5,382 nt of DNA from Desulfobacteraceae bacterium. GTDB lineage: Bacteria > Desulfobacterota > DSM-4660 > Desulfatiglandales > HGW-15. The stretch is taken from the NCBI GenBank assembly GCA_003819975.1, contig RPPU01000349.1, positions 1-5,382 of the forward strand. Reading direction: 5' to 3'. Under the pieces are notes generated by a model. That model saw only the letters and a program-made list of their open reading frames with translations, did not search any database and was not told the DNA's origin. Each line of letters begins with the position of its first letter. Positions within the stretch are counted from its first letter, which is position 1. Both the position numbers and the translations under genes were made by a program. This document shows, piece after piece, positions 1-5,267 of this stretch.

Positions 1-6
1 TCGATC

Positions 7-66
7 TTTGGAGTGCGGCGGCAAGACGCCGCTTTTTAAAGCGCGGACATGTCCGCGCAATCCAAA
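7..66. repeat. Inverted pair of REP-like hairpin units
   Basis: The segment is bounded by TTTGGA (7-12) and its inverse TCCAAA (61-66) and holds two hairpins. The left unit reads TTTGGA-G-TGCG, a GC stem, then CGCTTT. Read on the minus strand from 66, the right unit reads TTTGGA-T-TGCG, a different GC stem, then CGCTTT. The ends of the two units match while the stems differ in sequence, as expected for two related REP-type units facing each other. The right stem (41-58) is a perfect 18-base palindrome centred on ACATGT; the left stem is GCGGCG/CGCCGC with a 6-base loop. The units meet in a TTTTTAAA core. Paired REPs like this are usually dispersed elements mobilised by RAYT (TnpA-REP) transposases, but no such gene is in the window. 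The structure is seen directly; the REP assignment is inference. Confidence 0.6.
15..37 (+). terminator. Probable Rho-independent terminator (left REP-like unit)
   Basis: A 6-bp all-GC stem (GCGGCG 15-20, CGCCGC 27-32) with loop GCAAGA is followed at once by five T (33-37). It could end transcription of a rightward gene lying off the left edge. It is also one arm of the paired repeat at 7-66, so terminator activity may be a by-product of that element. Confidence 0.5.
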
Positions 67-104
67 TAGGCGCCCCGTACTAATGGTAATGGGTCAATTA
101 TTTA

Positions 105-126
105 CTTTTTGCTTATCGACAAAAAG
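105..126. promoter_or_regulatory. Inverted repeat upstream of the -10 box, possible operator
   Basis: CTTTTTG (105-111) and CAAAAAG (120-126) form a perfect 7-base inverted repeat with an 8-base spacer. It lies just upstream of the TATAAT at 143-148, across the place where a -35 box would be expected. That placement would suit an activator or repressor site. The arms are A/T-rich and such a repeat can arise by chance, so the regulatory reading is a guess. Confidence 0.25.
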
Positions 127-142
127 CTGTTGATGTGCGGTC

Positions 143-148
143 TATAAT
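143..148 (+). promoter_or_regulatory. Putative sigma-70 -10 box for the two-gene operon
   Basis: A perfect TATAAT lies 20 bases before the ATG at 169, which would give a leader of roughly 12-16 bases. No good -35 hexamer sits 16-18 bases upstream: the bases at 120-125 are CAAAAA. There is also no TG extension directly before the -10. The promoter is therefore either weak or helped by an activator. The nearby CTTTTTG/CAAAAAG inverted repeat overlaps the missing -35 region. Confidence 0.45.
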
Positions 149-168
149 GTCCCAAAACGGAATTATGC

Positions 169-603
169 ATGAATAAAATTTTAGTCATATGTCCGGAACC
201 GTCGCTCCGGCTGTTTTACGCCGCGGAGCTTATGGAAGAGGGTTATGAGGTCGCCACTGCCGACCGGGAGCCGATTGCGGGCCTGATTGAGCGCGAATGG
301 CCTGATTTGGTTGTGTTGGATCATCGGGATCTGGGGGATCAAGAAGTTTTAGTAAAAGCGATCAGAAAAGAGCGCAACGAGTTGCCGGTTATTTTCGGAC
401 GGGACCGAGTCCATTTAAAGTCGGACCGTAATCGATATCCGCAAACGGATTATTTCATCAAGGGAACGGATTTGGAGGGATTAAAGATTAAGGTTAAAAG
501 ATTATTAAGACCCCAAACTCTTCCGGTTGAGAATATGGAGACGCTTATTCCGTTTTCCAATGCCCCGGCATCGCAACTGAATCTGGATTTATTGCATAAA
601 TAG
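169..603 (+). CDS. Degenerate stand-alone receiver (response-regulator-like) protein
   Basis: This 144-residue protein has a receiver (CheY-like) fold over about residues 1-114 and a 30-residue tail of no recognisable type. Strand 1 (KILVI, 3-7) is followed by C8-P9-E10 where active receivers carry Asp-Asp-Glu, so the metal-binding acidic pair is gone. The phosphoacceptor Asp is kept at D51 (VVLD), but the usual MPGMDG after it is replaced by a divergent stretch. Strand 4 (LPVIF) has R78 where the switch Thr/Ser should be. The conserved Lys is present as K98 (YFIKGTDLEGLK). The C-terminal pattern resembles stand-alone receivers ending in a VKSSDLxELK-like motif, so this is probably a diverged member of that type. 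Loss of both acidic residues argues against normal Mg-dependent phosphorylation; it may signal through protein contacts. There is no output domain. A CGGAA at 158-162 is a weak but usable ribosome-binding site for this ATG. It is the first gene of an apparent operon with the gene at 614. Confidence 0.8.
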   Translation: MNKILVICPEPSLRLFYAAELMEEGYEVATADREPIAGLIEREWPDLVVLDHRDLGDQEVLVKAIRKERNELPVIFGRDRVHLKSDRNRYPQTDYFIKGTDLEGLKIKVKRLLRPQTLPVENMETLIPFSNAPASQLNLDLLHK

Positions 604-613
604 GAAACGGAGT

Positions 614-937
614 ATGTTTTTGGAAATGAAAGAGGAAAAATCGGAACGTTTGCAGGAAGTGATCGAAGGCGATTGGCGCGATTCGGTTTCTTCAATGGAA
701 TATTATATCGACGAGTTGGCAAAAGATATCGATCATGGCGCCATGATGAACGCCCTGGCCGTCCGGGATTGGTGTAAAGAGATCGAGGGCCTTTTAACGG
801 ATCTCAGCCAAAACCTGTTTTCTTTGGATGAACCGGAATGGTTTCAGGAGAGCGACCGCCGAAAACTGGAAGAGTTAAGACAAAAGGTCGAGCAGCTCAA
901 CGGCAAATGTAAAAACATAATGATCACGGTGCATTGA
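614..937 (+). CDS. Small acidic helical protein of unknown function
   Basis: This 107-residue protein is not one I recognise. It has no signal peptide or membrane segment and is probably cytoplasmic. The composition is rich in Glu, Asp, Lys, Leu and Arg, and the sequence looks almost wholly alpha-helical, with likely helices at about 4-40, 44-70 and 76-100. The last (SDRRKLEELRQKVEQLNGK) could form a short coiled coil. Three Trp (21, 53, 76) and two Cys (54, 99) stand out, with no metal-binding arrangement. It starts only 10 bases after the stop at 603, with AGGA at 602-605 and CGGAG at 608-612 as possible ribosome-binding sites; the first fits the ATG at 614 well. An ATG at 626 is a less well-placed alternative. 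Tight spacing suggests co-transcription with the degenerate receiver, so a role as its binding partner is possible but is inference only. Confidence 0.75.
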   Translation: MFLEMKEEKSERLQEVIEGDWRDSVSSMEYYIDELAKDIDHGAMMNALAVRDWCKEIEGLLTDLSQNLFSLDEPEWFQESDRRKLEELRQKVEQLNGKCKNIMITVH

Positions 938-974
938 TTTACTGAAAAGATTGTACCCCCCCTCCCCCAAGAGG

Positions 975-1027
975 CCGGCTTTGTCTCCTTGCTTCAAATT
1001 TTTCCCCGAGGCAGGGAGCAAAGCCGG
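975..1027. repeat. Long imperfect inverted repeat (hairpin)
   Basis: CCGGCTTTG (975-983) is the exact inverse of CAAAGCCGG (1019-1027). The stem continues inward as CTCC paired with GGAG and TGC paired with GCA, with single-base bulges, giving roughly 16 pairs around a loop of about 18 bases. It begins 37 bases after the stop at 937, where a terminator would be expected, but neither strand has a T-tract after it. It may instead act as a 3' RNA-stabilising structure, or be a repeat remnant. Confidence 0.5.
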
Positions 1028-1041
1028 TAATCAAAAGGACA

Positions 1042-1081
1042 GGGTCCAAGGGTCCAAGGGGCCTAGGGTTCAAGGGTGAAG
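1042..1081. repeat. Degenerate octamer tandem repeat (GGGTCCAA type)
   Basis: Five consecutive 8-base units can be read: GGGTCCAA, GGGTCCAA, GGGGCCTA, GGGTTCAA and GGGTGAAG. Weaker copies follow at 1137-1144 (GGGGCCAA), 1145-1152 (GGGTGGAA) and 1158-1165 (GGGGTTCA). The first two units are identical. This kind of low-complexity patch is non-coding and is probably generated by slippage. Confidence 0.6.
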
Positions 1082-1174
1082 AAAAAACAACCGGACCCAG
1101 AGGAGAAGTGATTAGGTCCTAAGAGTTATAAGACCAGGGGCCAAGGGTGGAAGAATAGGGGTTCAGGATTGTAG

Positions 1175-1223
1175 GGGCGAACGGATCCGTAGAGACGATT
1201 TTATGTCTCTGCGTCATTCGCCC
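1175..1223. repeat. Fold-back element with nested inverted repeats
   Basis: GGGCGAA (1175-1181) pairs with TTCGCCC (1217-1223). Inside it, CGTAGAGAC (1188-1196) pairs with GTCTCTGCG (1205-1213) through nine pairs including one G-T, leaving the 8-base loop GATTTTAT. The two stems are separated by an asymmetric internal loop of 6 and 3 bases. The whole would fold as a 49-base hairpin from either strand. The length and structure suit a small non-autonomous repeat (MITE- or REP-like). There is no target-site duplication I can be sure of. Confidence 0.5.
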
Positions 1224-1239
1224 TTGTTTGCCTAAGAAA

Positions 1240-1277
1240 ATATCGAATATCGAACACGGAATATCGAATGTTGAAGG
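1240..1277. repeat. Degenerate TATCGAA repeats
   Basis: ATATCGAA occurs at 1240-1247, 1247-1254 (sharing one base) and 1261-1268, with diverged copies between and after (ACGGAA at 1256-1261, TTGAAGG at 1271-1277). The pattern is a short-period, A/T-rich repeat with no open frame of interest. Similar strings are familiar to me from intergenic DNA of repeat-rich environmental bacteria, but this was not searched. Confidence 0.5.
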
Positions 1278-1327
1278 AGAAAAATAAAAGGCTGATGTAA
1301 TTGTCCTGTAAATCCTGTCAAAAAAAC

Positions 1328-1351
1328 CTTTGCGGCTTTGCGTCTCTGCGC
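1328..1351 (+). repeat. Octamer tandem repeat (CTTTGCGN)
   Basis: Three 8-base units follow one another: CTTTGCGG, CTTTGCGT and CTCTGCGC, and then GAGA. The block ends 16 bases before the kinase stop codon on the opposite strand. A related string in the opposite orientation occurs at 5250-5267, beyond the other end of the kinase gene. Confidence 0.6.
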
Positions 1352-1367
1352 GAGAAAATTCTTCTTC

Positions 1368-4300
1368 TCAACCCAAAACGCTTTTCAACTTCATTTTCAA
1401 CTCATTCATCTGGTAGGGTTTTTGGATGAACCCGGACAAGCCTTTCTCGAAAAAACCATTGACCAAGGTTTGCTCGTTATAGCCGCTGCACAGGATCACG
1501 CGCACTCCGGGGTCCAGGCGGCGCAATTCGGCGAACGCCTCGCCGCCGTCCATGTGCGGCATGGTCAGGTCGAGCAGCACGCAACGGATGCGACTGCCGT
1601 ATTTTTCAAAGATTTTCAGAGCCTCCCGGCCGTTGTCGGCCGTCACTACTTCAAACCCCATATACTCCAACATGCGCCCGCAAAGGTCCCGGACCGGTTC
1701 TTCGTCATCCGCGAGCAAGATAAGCCCCCGGCCTCTCCAGGTTTCTTCCCCGTTCTTTTCCGGGCCAATTGTTTCAATCGCCGTTTGCACGGCCGGGAAC
1801 AGAATACGAAAAGTAGTGCCTTGACCCGGCGTGCTGTCGATTTTTAGAGCGCCTTGATGGGAGCGGACAATGCCCAATACGGCCGGGAGACCCAGGCCCC
1901 GGCCGGTGAACTTGGTGGTGAAGAAGGGGTCGAAAATTTTGACCACAGTCGCGGAGTCCATGCCGCAGCCCGTGTCGGCCACTTCCATAAAAACATAAGG
2001 TCCCGGGGCGAGATCGTCGGTGAACGGATATTCCTTCAGATCGACCTGATCGTTTTGCGAAAAACCGGTACGAATGGAGACGATGCCGCCCCGGTCGTCG
2101 ATCGCTTCCGAGGCATTGATGATCAGGTTCATGACGACCTGGCGGATCTGGGCTGCGTCGGCCCGGATGGCGGGCAGATTTTTTGAAAGGTCGTATTGCA
2201 ACAGCGCTTTTTTAGAAATGGAAATTTCGAGCATATGGCCCATTTCTTCCACCAGCTTGTTTAAATCGATCGGCTTGATACTGAACGCGCCCTTGCCGGC
2301 ATAGGCCAACATTTGCTTGCACAGTTCCGCGGCGCGCAGGGCGACTTTTTTGATTGCCGTCAGCATGGGATGGGCCGGGGAGACCGCGGAGAGATCTTCC
2401 AGGGCGAGGTCGGCGTTGCCGAGCACGACCATGAGCAGGTTGTTGAAGTCATGGGCAATACCGCCCGCCAAAACCCCGAGGCTTTCCAGTTTCTGGGTTT
2501 GCTGCATTTTTATTTCCAGGTTGCGTTTTTCTTCTTCAATCCGTTTCCGCTCGGTGATGTCGGTAAGCACGGCCAGCGAGCCGGAGTAGGCCCCCAGTTT
2601 GTCCGTAAGCGGTAGAACTGAAATCAGGGTGTGCACCGGTCGGCCGTCTTTGCGCACATACTCACGTTCGTATTTTTCGGCGACCCCTTGTTTGCGGCGC
2701 TCCAATTTTAAATTGGCGTCTCCGATTTCCTTGGGGTTCATGAAATCGATCGCGCGTTTTCCCATTATCTCCTCGATCGTGTAACCCAGGATTTCGGCCA
2801 TGCGCGGATTGACATAGGTCGTGAGGCCTTGCGAATCCAGCGCCCAGATGCCTTCCCGGACCAATTCCACGATGCAGCGGTATTTTTCTTCGCTTTTCCG
2901 CAGATCTTCTTCGGCCTGCTTGCGCATAGTAATGTTGGCGAGAAAACTCAAAGTGGCGGGTTTGCCTTCCCAGTCGATCAAAATTACGTCGATCATCTCC
3001 AACCATTTGAAGCTGCCGTCGCTCATCAACAGTCTGAACGTATATCTGTTTGAAAACACCTCACCCTTGAGTCGTCGTTTATAATTATCCACCACTATGC
3101 CGCGGTCATCCGGATGGACAAAATCGGGAAACGGCCTTGTGGTGAGTTCCTGTTCGGAAAATCCGGTCAGCGTTTTCACCATGCGATTGACGAATTTGAG
3201 TCGGCCATTCTGTGCGATGACAATGAGTTCATCGGTCGAATCCACCAGCAGGCGATATTTTTCTTCGCTTTTCCGCAGGGCTTCTTCCGCTCTTTTTCGT
3301 TCCGTGATGTCCCGAAACACGCCCTGTAACATTTTTCTGTTTTGAAGATTCAAATAATTGGCTTTGATTTCCACTTCTTTGACAATACCGGTACGAGTCA
3401 CAACTTGCGTTTCCAGGATTTCCCCCTCTTTATCGGTCAGGTGTTGTTTGAATGTGGGAGAATAGGCCGTCCGGTCGTCATGGGGGGGGTGCAAAATCTT
3501 TTGCGACCGGCCGATCAGTTCCGCTCGCTCTCTCTCTACCAAAGCCGCCAGCGCCCGGTTGCAATCAATGATGCGGCCCGTATCCGCATCCGCCAGACAG
3601 ATTCCGTCCAGGGCTTTGTAAAAAAGGGTTTTATAGCGCTCATCGCTCTCTCTTAAGGCTTCTTCCGTCTGCGTCCGTTCGGTGATGTCGTGGATAATGG
3701 AAAAAAGGACCGGTTGATCCTTAAGCAGGAAGGGGGAGGAACGCACTTCGACCGTACGGATGCGGCCGTCGGCCAGTCGGTGCGGAAAAACAAAGTAATT
3801 ACGTTTTTCTTCAAGAGCCCGTTGCCGTTCCCGGGTCACTTGGTCCGCGGGCAGCATGTTGATATCCGCGATATTCATCGCATGAAGGCGGGCAAGGGGA
3901 TAACCGTAGAATTGCTCCGCGGCCGGATTGGCGTCCAGAATCGCGCCCGATTGCGGTTCGATCAACAGCATAACCGCCCGATGGCTTAAAAACATGTTCC
4001 GGAATCGGGCTTCACTCTCCTGCAACGCTTCGGTGGCCTTTAGTTTCACCCGGTAATAAAGGGCCCGTTGGTGCCGCCAGGCCATTCCGAGGCCCGTGCC
4101 CGTTAAAAGCAACAGTGCACCGATCAGGGCGATCATGATCTTTTGTTTTTCTTTCAGGGGCGCATACAATTCCGCCATATCCATGCGGGCCACCAGAAAC
4201 CAGGGCGAATCCGGGATGGGCCTGATATCGGCCAGGGTCCGATCGCCGAGGTAATCGCGGCCTTCCACGATTCCGGTTTGACCCAAGACCGCTTTCGCAC

Positions 4301-5051
4301 CCGTTAAATCCTGGTGTTCCAGGGGAAAACGCAGGTTTAGGGCCGTGTGGGGTCGAAAGCGGAGATCGTTAAGGTACAGGACCTCGTTTCCTTCCCGCCG
4401 GACCAGCAGGGTCTCGGCTGTGCGGCTCCAGACAGGCCAGCGCTTGATAAAGGGATAGAGATATTTTTCCGGATCGATGTCCAGAGCCAGAACACCCAAA
4501 GCCGGGCTGCCCGGTTTGGGGCTCAAAATCGGAACCAGCAGGCTGAGACGGATCGATCCGTTCTTTGGATCGCGATGAAAATCAACTATCGTTATTTCGC
4601 CGGATGCCAAGGTTTCCAGCGCCTTTTGCCTGAGCAAGGAACAGATAGGCTCCTGTGTATCCGGGATTGCGAGTCGTTCCCCGGCTTGAGTATCCAATAA
4701 ACAAATCCGGTCATATTGATCATAGGCTTGTAATTGATCGAGCCAGGCTCGCAGTTGGGTCCGGGTCTCCGTATCCCTGGGATTCTCGAACGCGCGTTGG
4801 ACCAGGCCGCTGAAAACAGAATTTTTATAAAAAATCCGGGCATCGGCCAAACGTTCCCGGCGCCATTGGGTCAACTCGCCGGCTTTAAGCTCCCCAATAG
4901 AGGAAAGCTCGCGCTCCACTTCCAGCCGGTATTGATTCGCATAAAGCCGGTAATAGAAATAACCGGCCCAGACAATGCCGGTTGCCAGGATAAGAAAAAT
5001 CGAGAGAAGCGCATAGGGCAGGAGGGTTTGTTTTTTATCGTTCATTTCCAT
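1368..5051 (-). CDS. Membrane-bound hybrid histidine kinase with Cache-like sensor, four PAS and receiver
   Basis: This 1227-residue protein is complete, with an in-frame TAA upstream bounding the start. Order: TM1 (about 12-34), an extracytoplasmic Cache-like sensor (about 35-303), TM2 (about 305-325), then PAS1 (345-459), PAS2 (468-585), PAS3 (595-710) and PAS4 (720-835), each followed by a helical linker such as AEEALRKSEEKYR. HisKA comes next, with phosphoacceptor H867 in AGGIAHDFNN, then HATPase with N975/N979 (N-box), DTGCG (1026-1030), FDPFFTTK (1040-1047) and GRGLGL (1050-1055). The C-terminal receiver (about 1109-1225) has D1115/D1116, phosphoacceptor D1161, S1189 and K1211. All catalytic residues are present, so it should autophosphorylate and pass phosphate to its own receiver. 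PAS3 ends in ANITMR where the others have DITER. The ligand cannot be told from sequence. There is no output domain, so a phosphotransfer protein or other regulator elsewhere is expected. The ATG at 5051 and one two codons later (5045) are both possible; neither has a clear ribosome-binding site. No convincing promoter is visible. Confidence 0.95.
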   Translation of the reverse strand: MEMNDKKQTLLPYALLSIFLILATGIVWAGYFYYRLYANQYRLEVERELSSIGELKAGELTQWRRERLADARIFYKNSVFSGLVQRAFENPRDTETRTQLRAWLDQLQAYDQYDRICLLDTQAGERLAIPDTQEPICSLLRQKALETLASGEITIVDFHRDPKNGSIRLSLLVPILSPKPGSPALGVLALDIDPEKYLYPFIKRWPVWSRTAETLLVRREGNEVLYLNDLRFRPHTALNLRFPLEHQDLTGAKAVLGQTGIVEGRDYLGDRTLADIRPIPDSPWFLVARMDMAELYAPLKEKQKIMIALIGALLLLTGTGLGMAWRHQRALYYRVKLKATEALQESEARFRNMFLSHRAVMLLIEPQSGAILDANPAAEQFYGYPLARLHAMNIADINMLPADQVTRERQRALEEKRNYFVFPHRLADGRIRTVEVRSSPFLLKDQPVLFSIIHDITERTQTEEALRESDERYKTLFYKALDGICLADADTGRIIDCNRALAALVERERAELIGRSQKILHPPHDDRTAYSPTFKQHLTDKEGEILETQVVTRTGIVKEVEIKANYLNLQNRKMLQGVFRDITERKRAEEALRKSEEKYRLLVDSTDELIVIAQNGRLKFVNRMVKTLTGFSEQELTTRPFPDFVHPDDRGIVVDNYKRRLKGEVFSNRYTFRLLMSDGSFKWLEMIDVILIDWEGKPATLSFLANITMRKQAEEDLRKSEEKYRCIVELVREGIWALDSQGLTTYVNPRMAEILGYTIEEIMGKRAIDFMNPKEIGDANLKLERRKQGVAEKYEREYVRKDGRPVHTLISVLPLTDKLGAYSGSLAVLTDITERKRIEEEKRNLEIKMQQTQKLESLGVLAGGIAHDFNNLLMVVLGNADLALEDLSAVSPAHPMLTAIKKVALRAAELCKQMLAYAGKGAFSIKPIDLNKLVEEMGHMLEISISKKALLQYDLSKNLPAIRADAAQIRQVVMNLIINASEAIDDRGGIVSIRTGFSQNDQVDLKEYPFTDDLAPGPYVFMEVADTGCGMDSATVVKIFDPFFTTKFTGRGLGLPAVLGIVRSHQGALKIDSTPGQGTTFRILFPAVQTAIETIGPEKNGEETWRGRGLILLADDEEPVRDLCGRMLEYMGFEVVTADNGREALKIFEKYGSRIRCVLLDLTMPHMDGGEAFAELRRLDPGVRVILCSGYNEQTLVNGFFEKGLSGFIQKPYQMNELKMKLKSVLG
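2881..3278 (-). repeat. In-frame PAS-linker duplication with 23-base identity
   Basis: The same 23 bases occur at 2881-2903 and 3256-3278, exactly 375 bases (125 codons) apart and in the same frame of the kinase gene. They encode the LRKSEEKY linker that opens PAS4 and PAS3. The spacing equals one PAS domain plus linker. This indicates either duplication of the module or gene conversion of its linker. The PAS cores between the copies have diverged clearly, so the domain duplication itself is not recent. Confidence 0.6.
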
Positions 5052-5100
5052 GAATGTTGCGGTTTTCGGTTCATCGTTTTGGGTTGACGATTAAATGAAC
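5040..5100. promoter_or_regulatory. Three GTTCAT boxes around the kinase start
   Basis: GTTCAT occurs on the plus strand at 5040-5045 and 5069-5074, and inverted (ATGAAC) at 5095-5100. The last two form a 6-base inverted repeat around the spacer that carries CGTTTTGGGTTGA (5075-5087). TTCAT/ATGAA at 5041-5045/5050-5054 also brackets the start codon. Repeated hexamers near a start could be an operator or a translation-masking hairpin. The motif is short, and one copy lies within the coding sequence (codons for Met-Asn), so this is weak. Confidence 0.2.
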
Positions 5101-5105
5101 TATCC

Positions 5106-5140
5106 GGAATTCAGGAATCTGTAATCTGGATTCTGGAATT
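5106..5140. repeat. Degenerate 7-8-base repeat (GATTCTG type)
   Basis: The stretch reads as successive units GGAATTCA, GGAATCTG, TAATCTG, GATTCTG and GAATT. It lies 55-90 bases upstream of the kinase start, in the region where its promoter should be. A TACAAT-like -10 on the minus strand (5138-5143) falls at its edge but lacks a good -35. It belongs to the same style of low-complexity patch as those in the 938-1367 gap, with a different unit. Confidence 0.45.
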
Positions 5141-5161
5141 GTACCATAGCGCGAAAGGAAA

Positions 5162-5202
5162 GGCCATTTAAAAGCGCCATCCGGGGCATGGGGCTTTAGG
5201 CC
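5162..5202. repeat. 41-base imperfect stem-loop
   Basis: AAAGC (5171-5175) pairs with GCTTT (5193-5197). After a G/G mismatch, CCAT (5177-5180) pairs with ATGG (5188-5191) around the loop CCGGGGC. Outside these, GGCC (5162-5165) can pair with GGCC (5199-5202). No T-tract follows on either strand, so it is not a standard terminator. It lies about 110 bases upstream of the kinase start and may be another dispersed repeat. Confidence 0.45.
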
Positions 5203-5249
5203 GTGAAGATTGGCTCAAAGCGTGAAGAGAAAAAAACAAAACAAGAAAA

Positions 5250-5267
5250 TCTCGCGCCAAGGACGTA
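5250..5267 (-). repeat. Inverted partial copy of the CTTTGCG-family repeat
   Basis: Read on the minus strand, this stretch is TACGTCCTTGGCGCGAGA. It matches the end of the block at 1339-1355 (TGCGTCTCTGCGCGAGA): CGTC and the final GCGCGAGA are identical, with a one-base insertion between them. It is thus a second, inverted member of that repeat family. Its distal half is replaced by the 36-base array that starts at 5261. Confidence 0.4.

Larger units (their letters stand above)
938..1367. other. Gene-free convergent intergenic region made of repeats
   Basis: These 430 bases separate the operon and the converging kinase gene. No frame shows a plausible protein; the plus frame opening at 1338 is antisense to the kinase. 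From left to right the region holds a C-rich tract (956-968: seven C, one T, five C), a long imperfect inverted repeat (975-1027), GGGTCCAA-type octamers (1042-1081, with weaker copies near 1137-1165), a fold-back (1175-1223), TATCGAA repeats (1240-1277), TCCTGTAAATCCTGTC (1303-1319) and CTTTGCGN octamers (1328-1351). I see no hairpin followed by a clear T-tract to terminate either convergent transcript. Confidence 0.7.

Noticed and set aside
450..722. Minus-strand open frame across the junction of the two small genes
   Set aside because: It overlaps both plus-strand genes, has no ribosome-binding site or domain, and the plus-strand frames have clear receiver-fold or operon support.
1300..1367. 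A Rho-independent terminator for the kinase before the T-run made by the A-tract near 1320-1326
   Set aside because: The bases before the T-run on the minus strand are CTTTGCG-family repeat and form only 3-4-pair stems.
1338..1847. Plus-strand open frame of 169 codons antisense to the kinase 3' end
   Set aside because: It lies almost wholly opposite the highly conserved receiver and HATPase coding sequence, has no recognisable domain, and starts inside the CTTTGCG repeat.
4734..5087. Plus-strand open frame antisense to the kinase N-terminus
   Set aside because: The minus-strand reading gives a coherent membrane segment and sensor domain; the plus reading has no recognisable features.
5138..5166. 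A promoter for the kinase (TACAAT on the minus strand at 5138-5143)
   Set aside because: The hexamer 17 bases upstream (TGGCCT) matches only half of the -35 consensus and the box sits in a low-complexity repeat, so it was not annotated.
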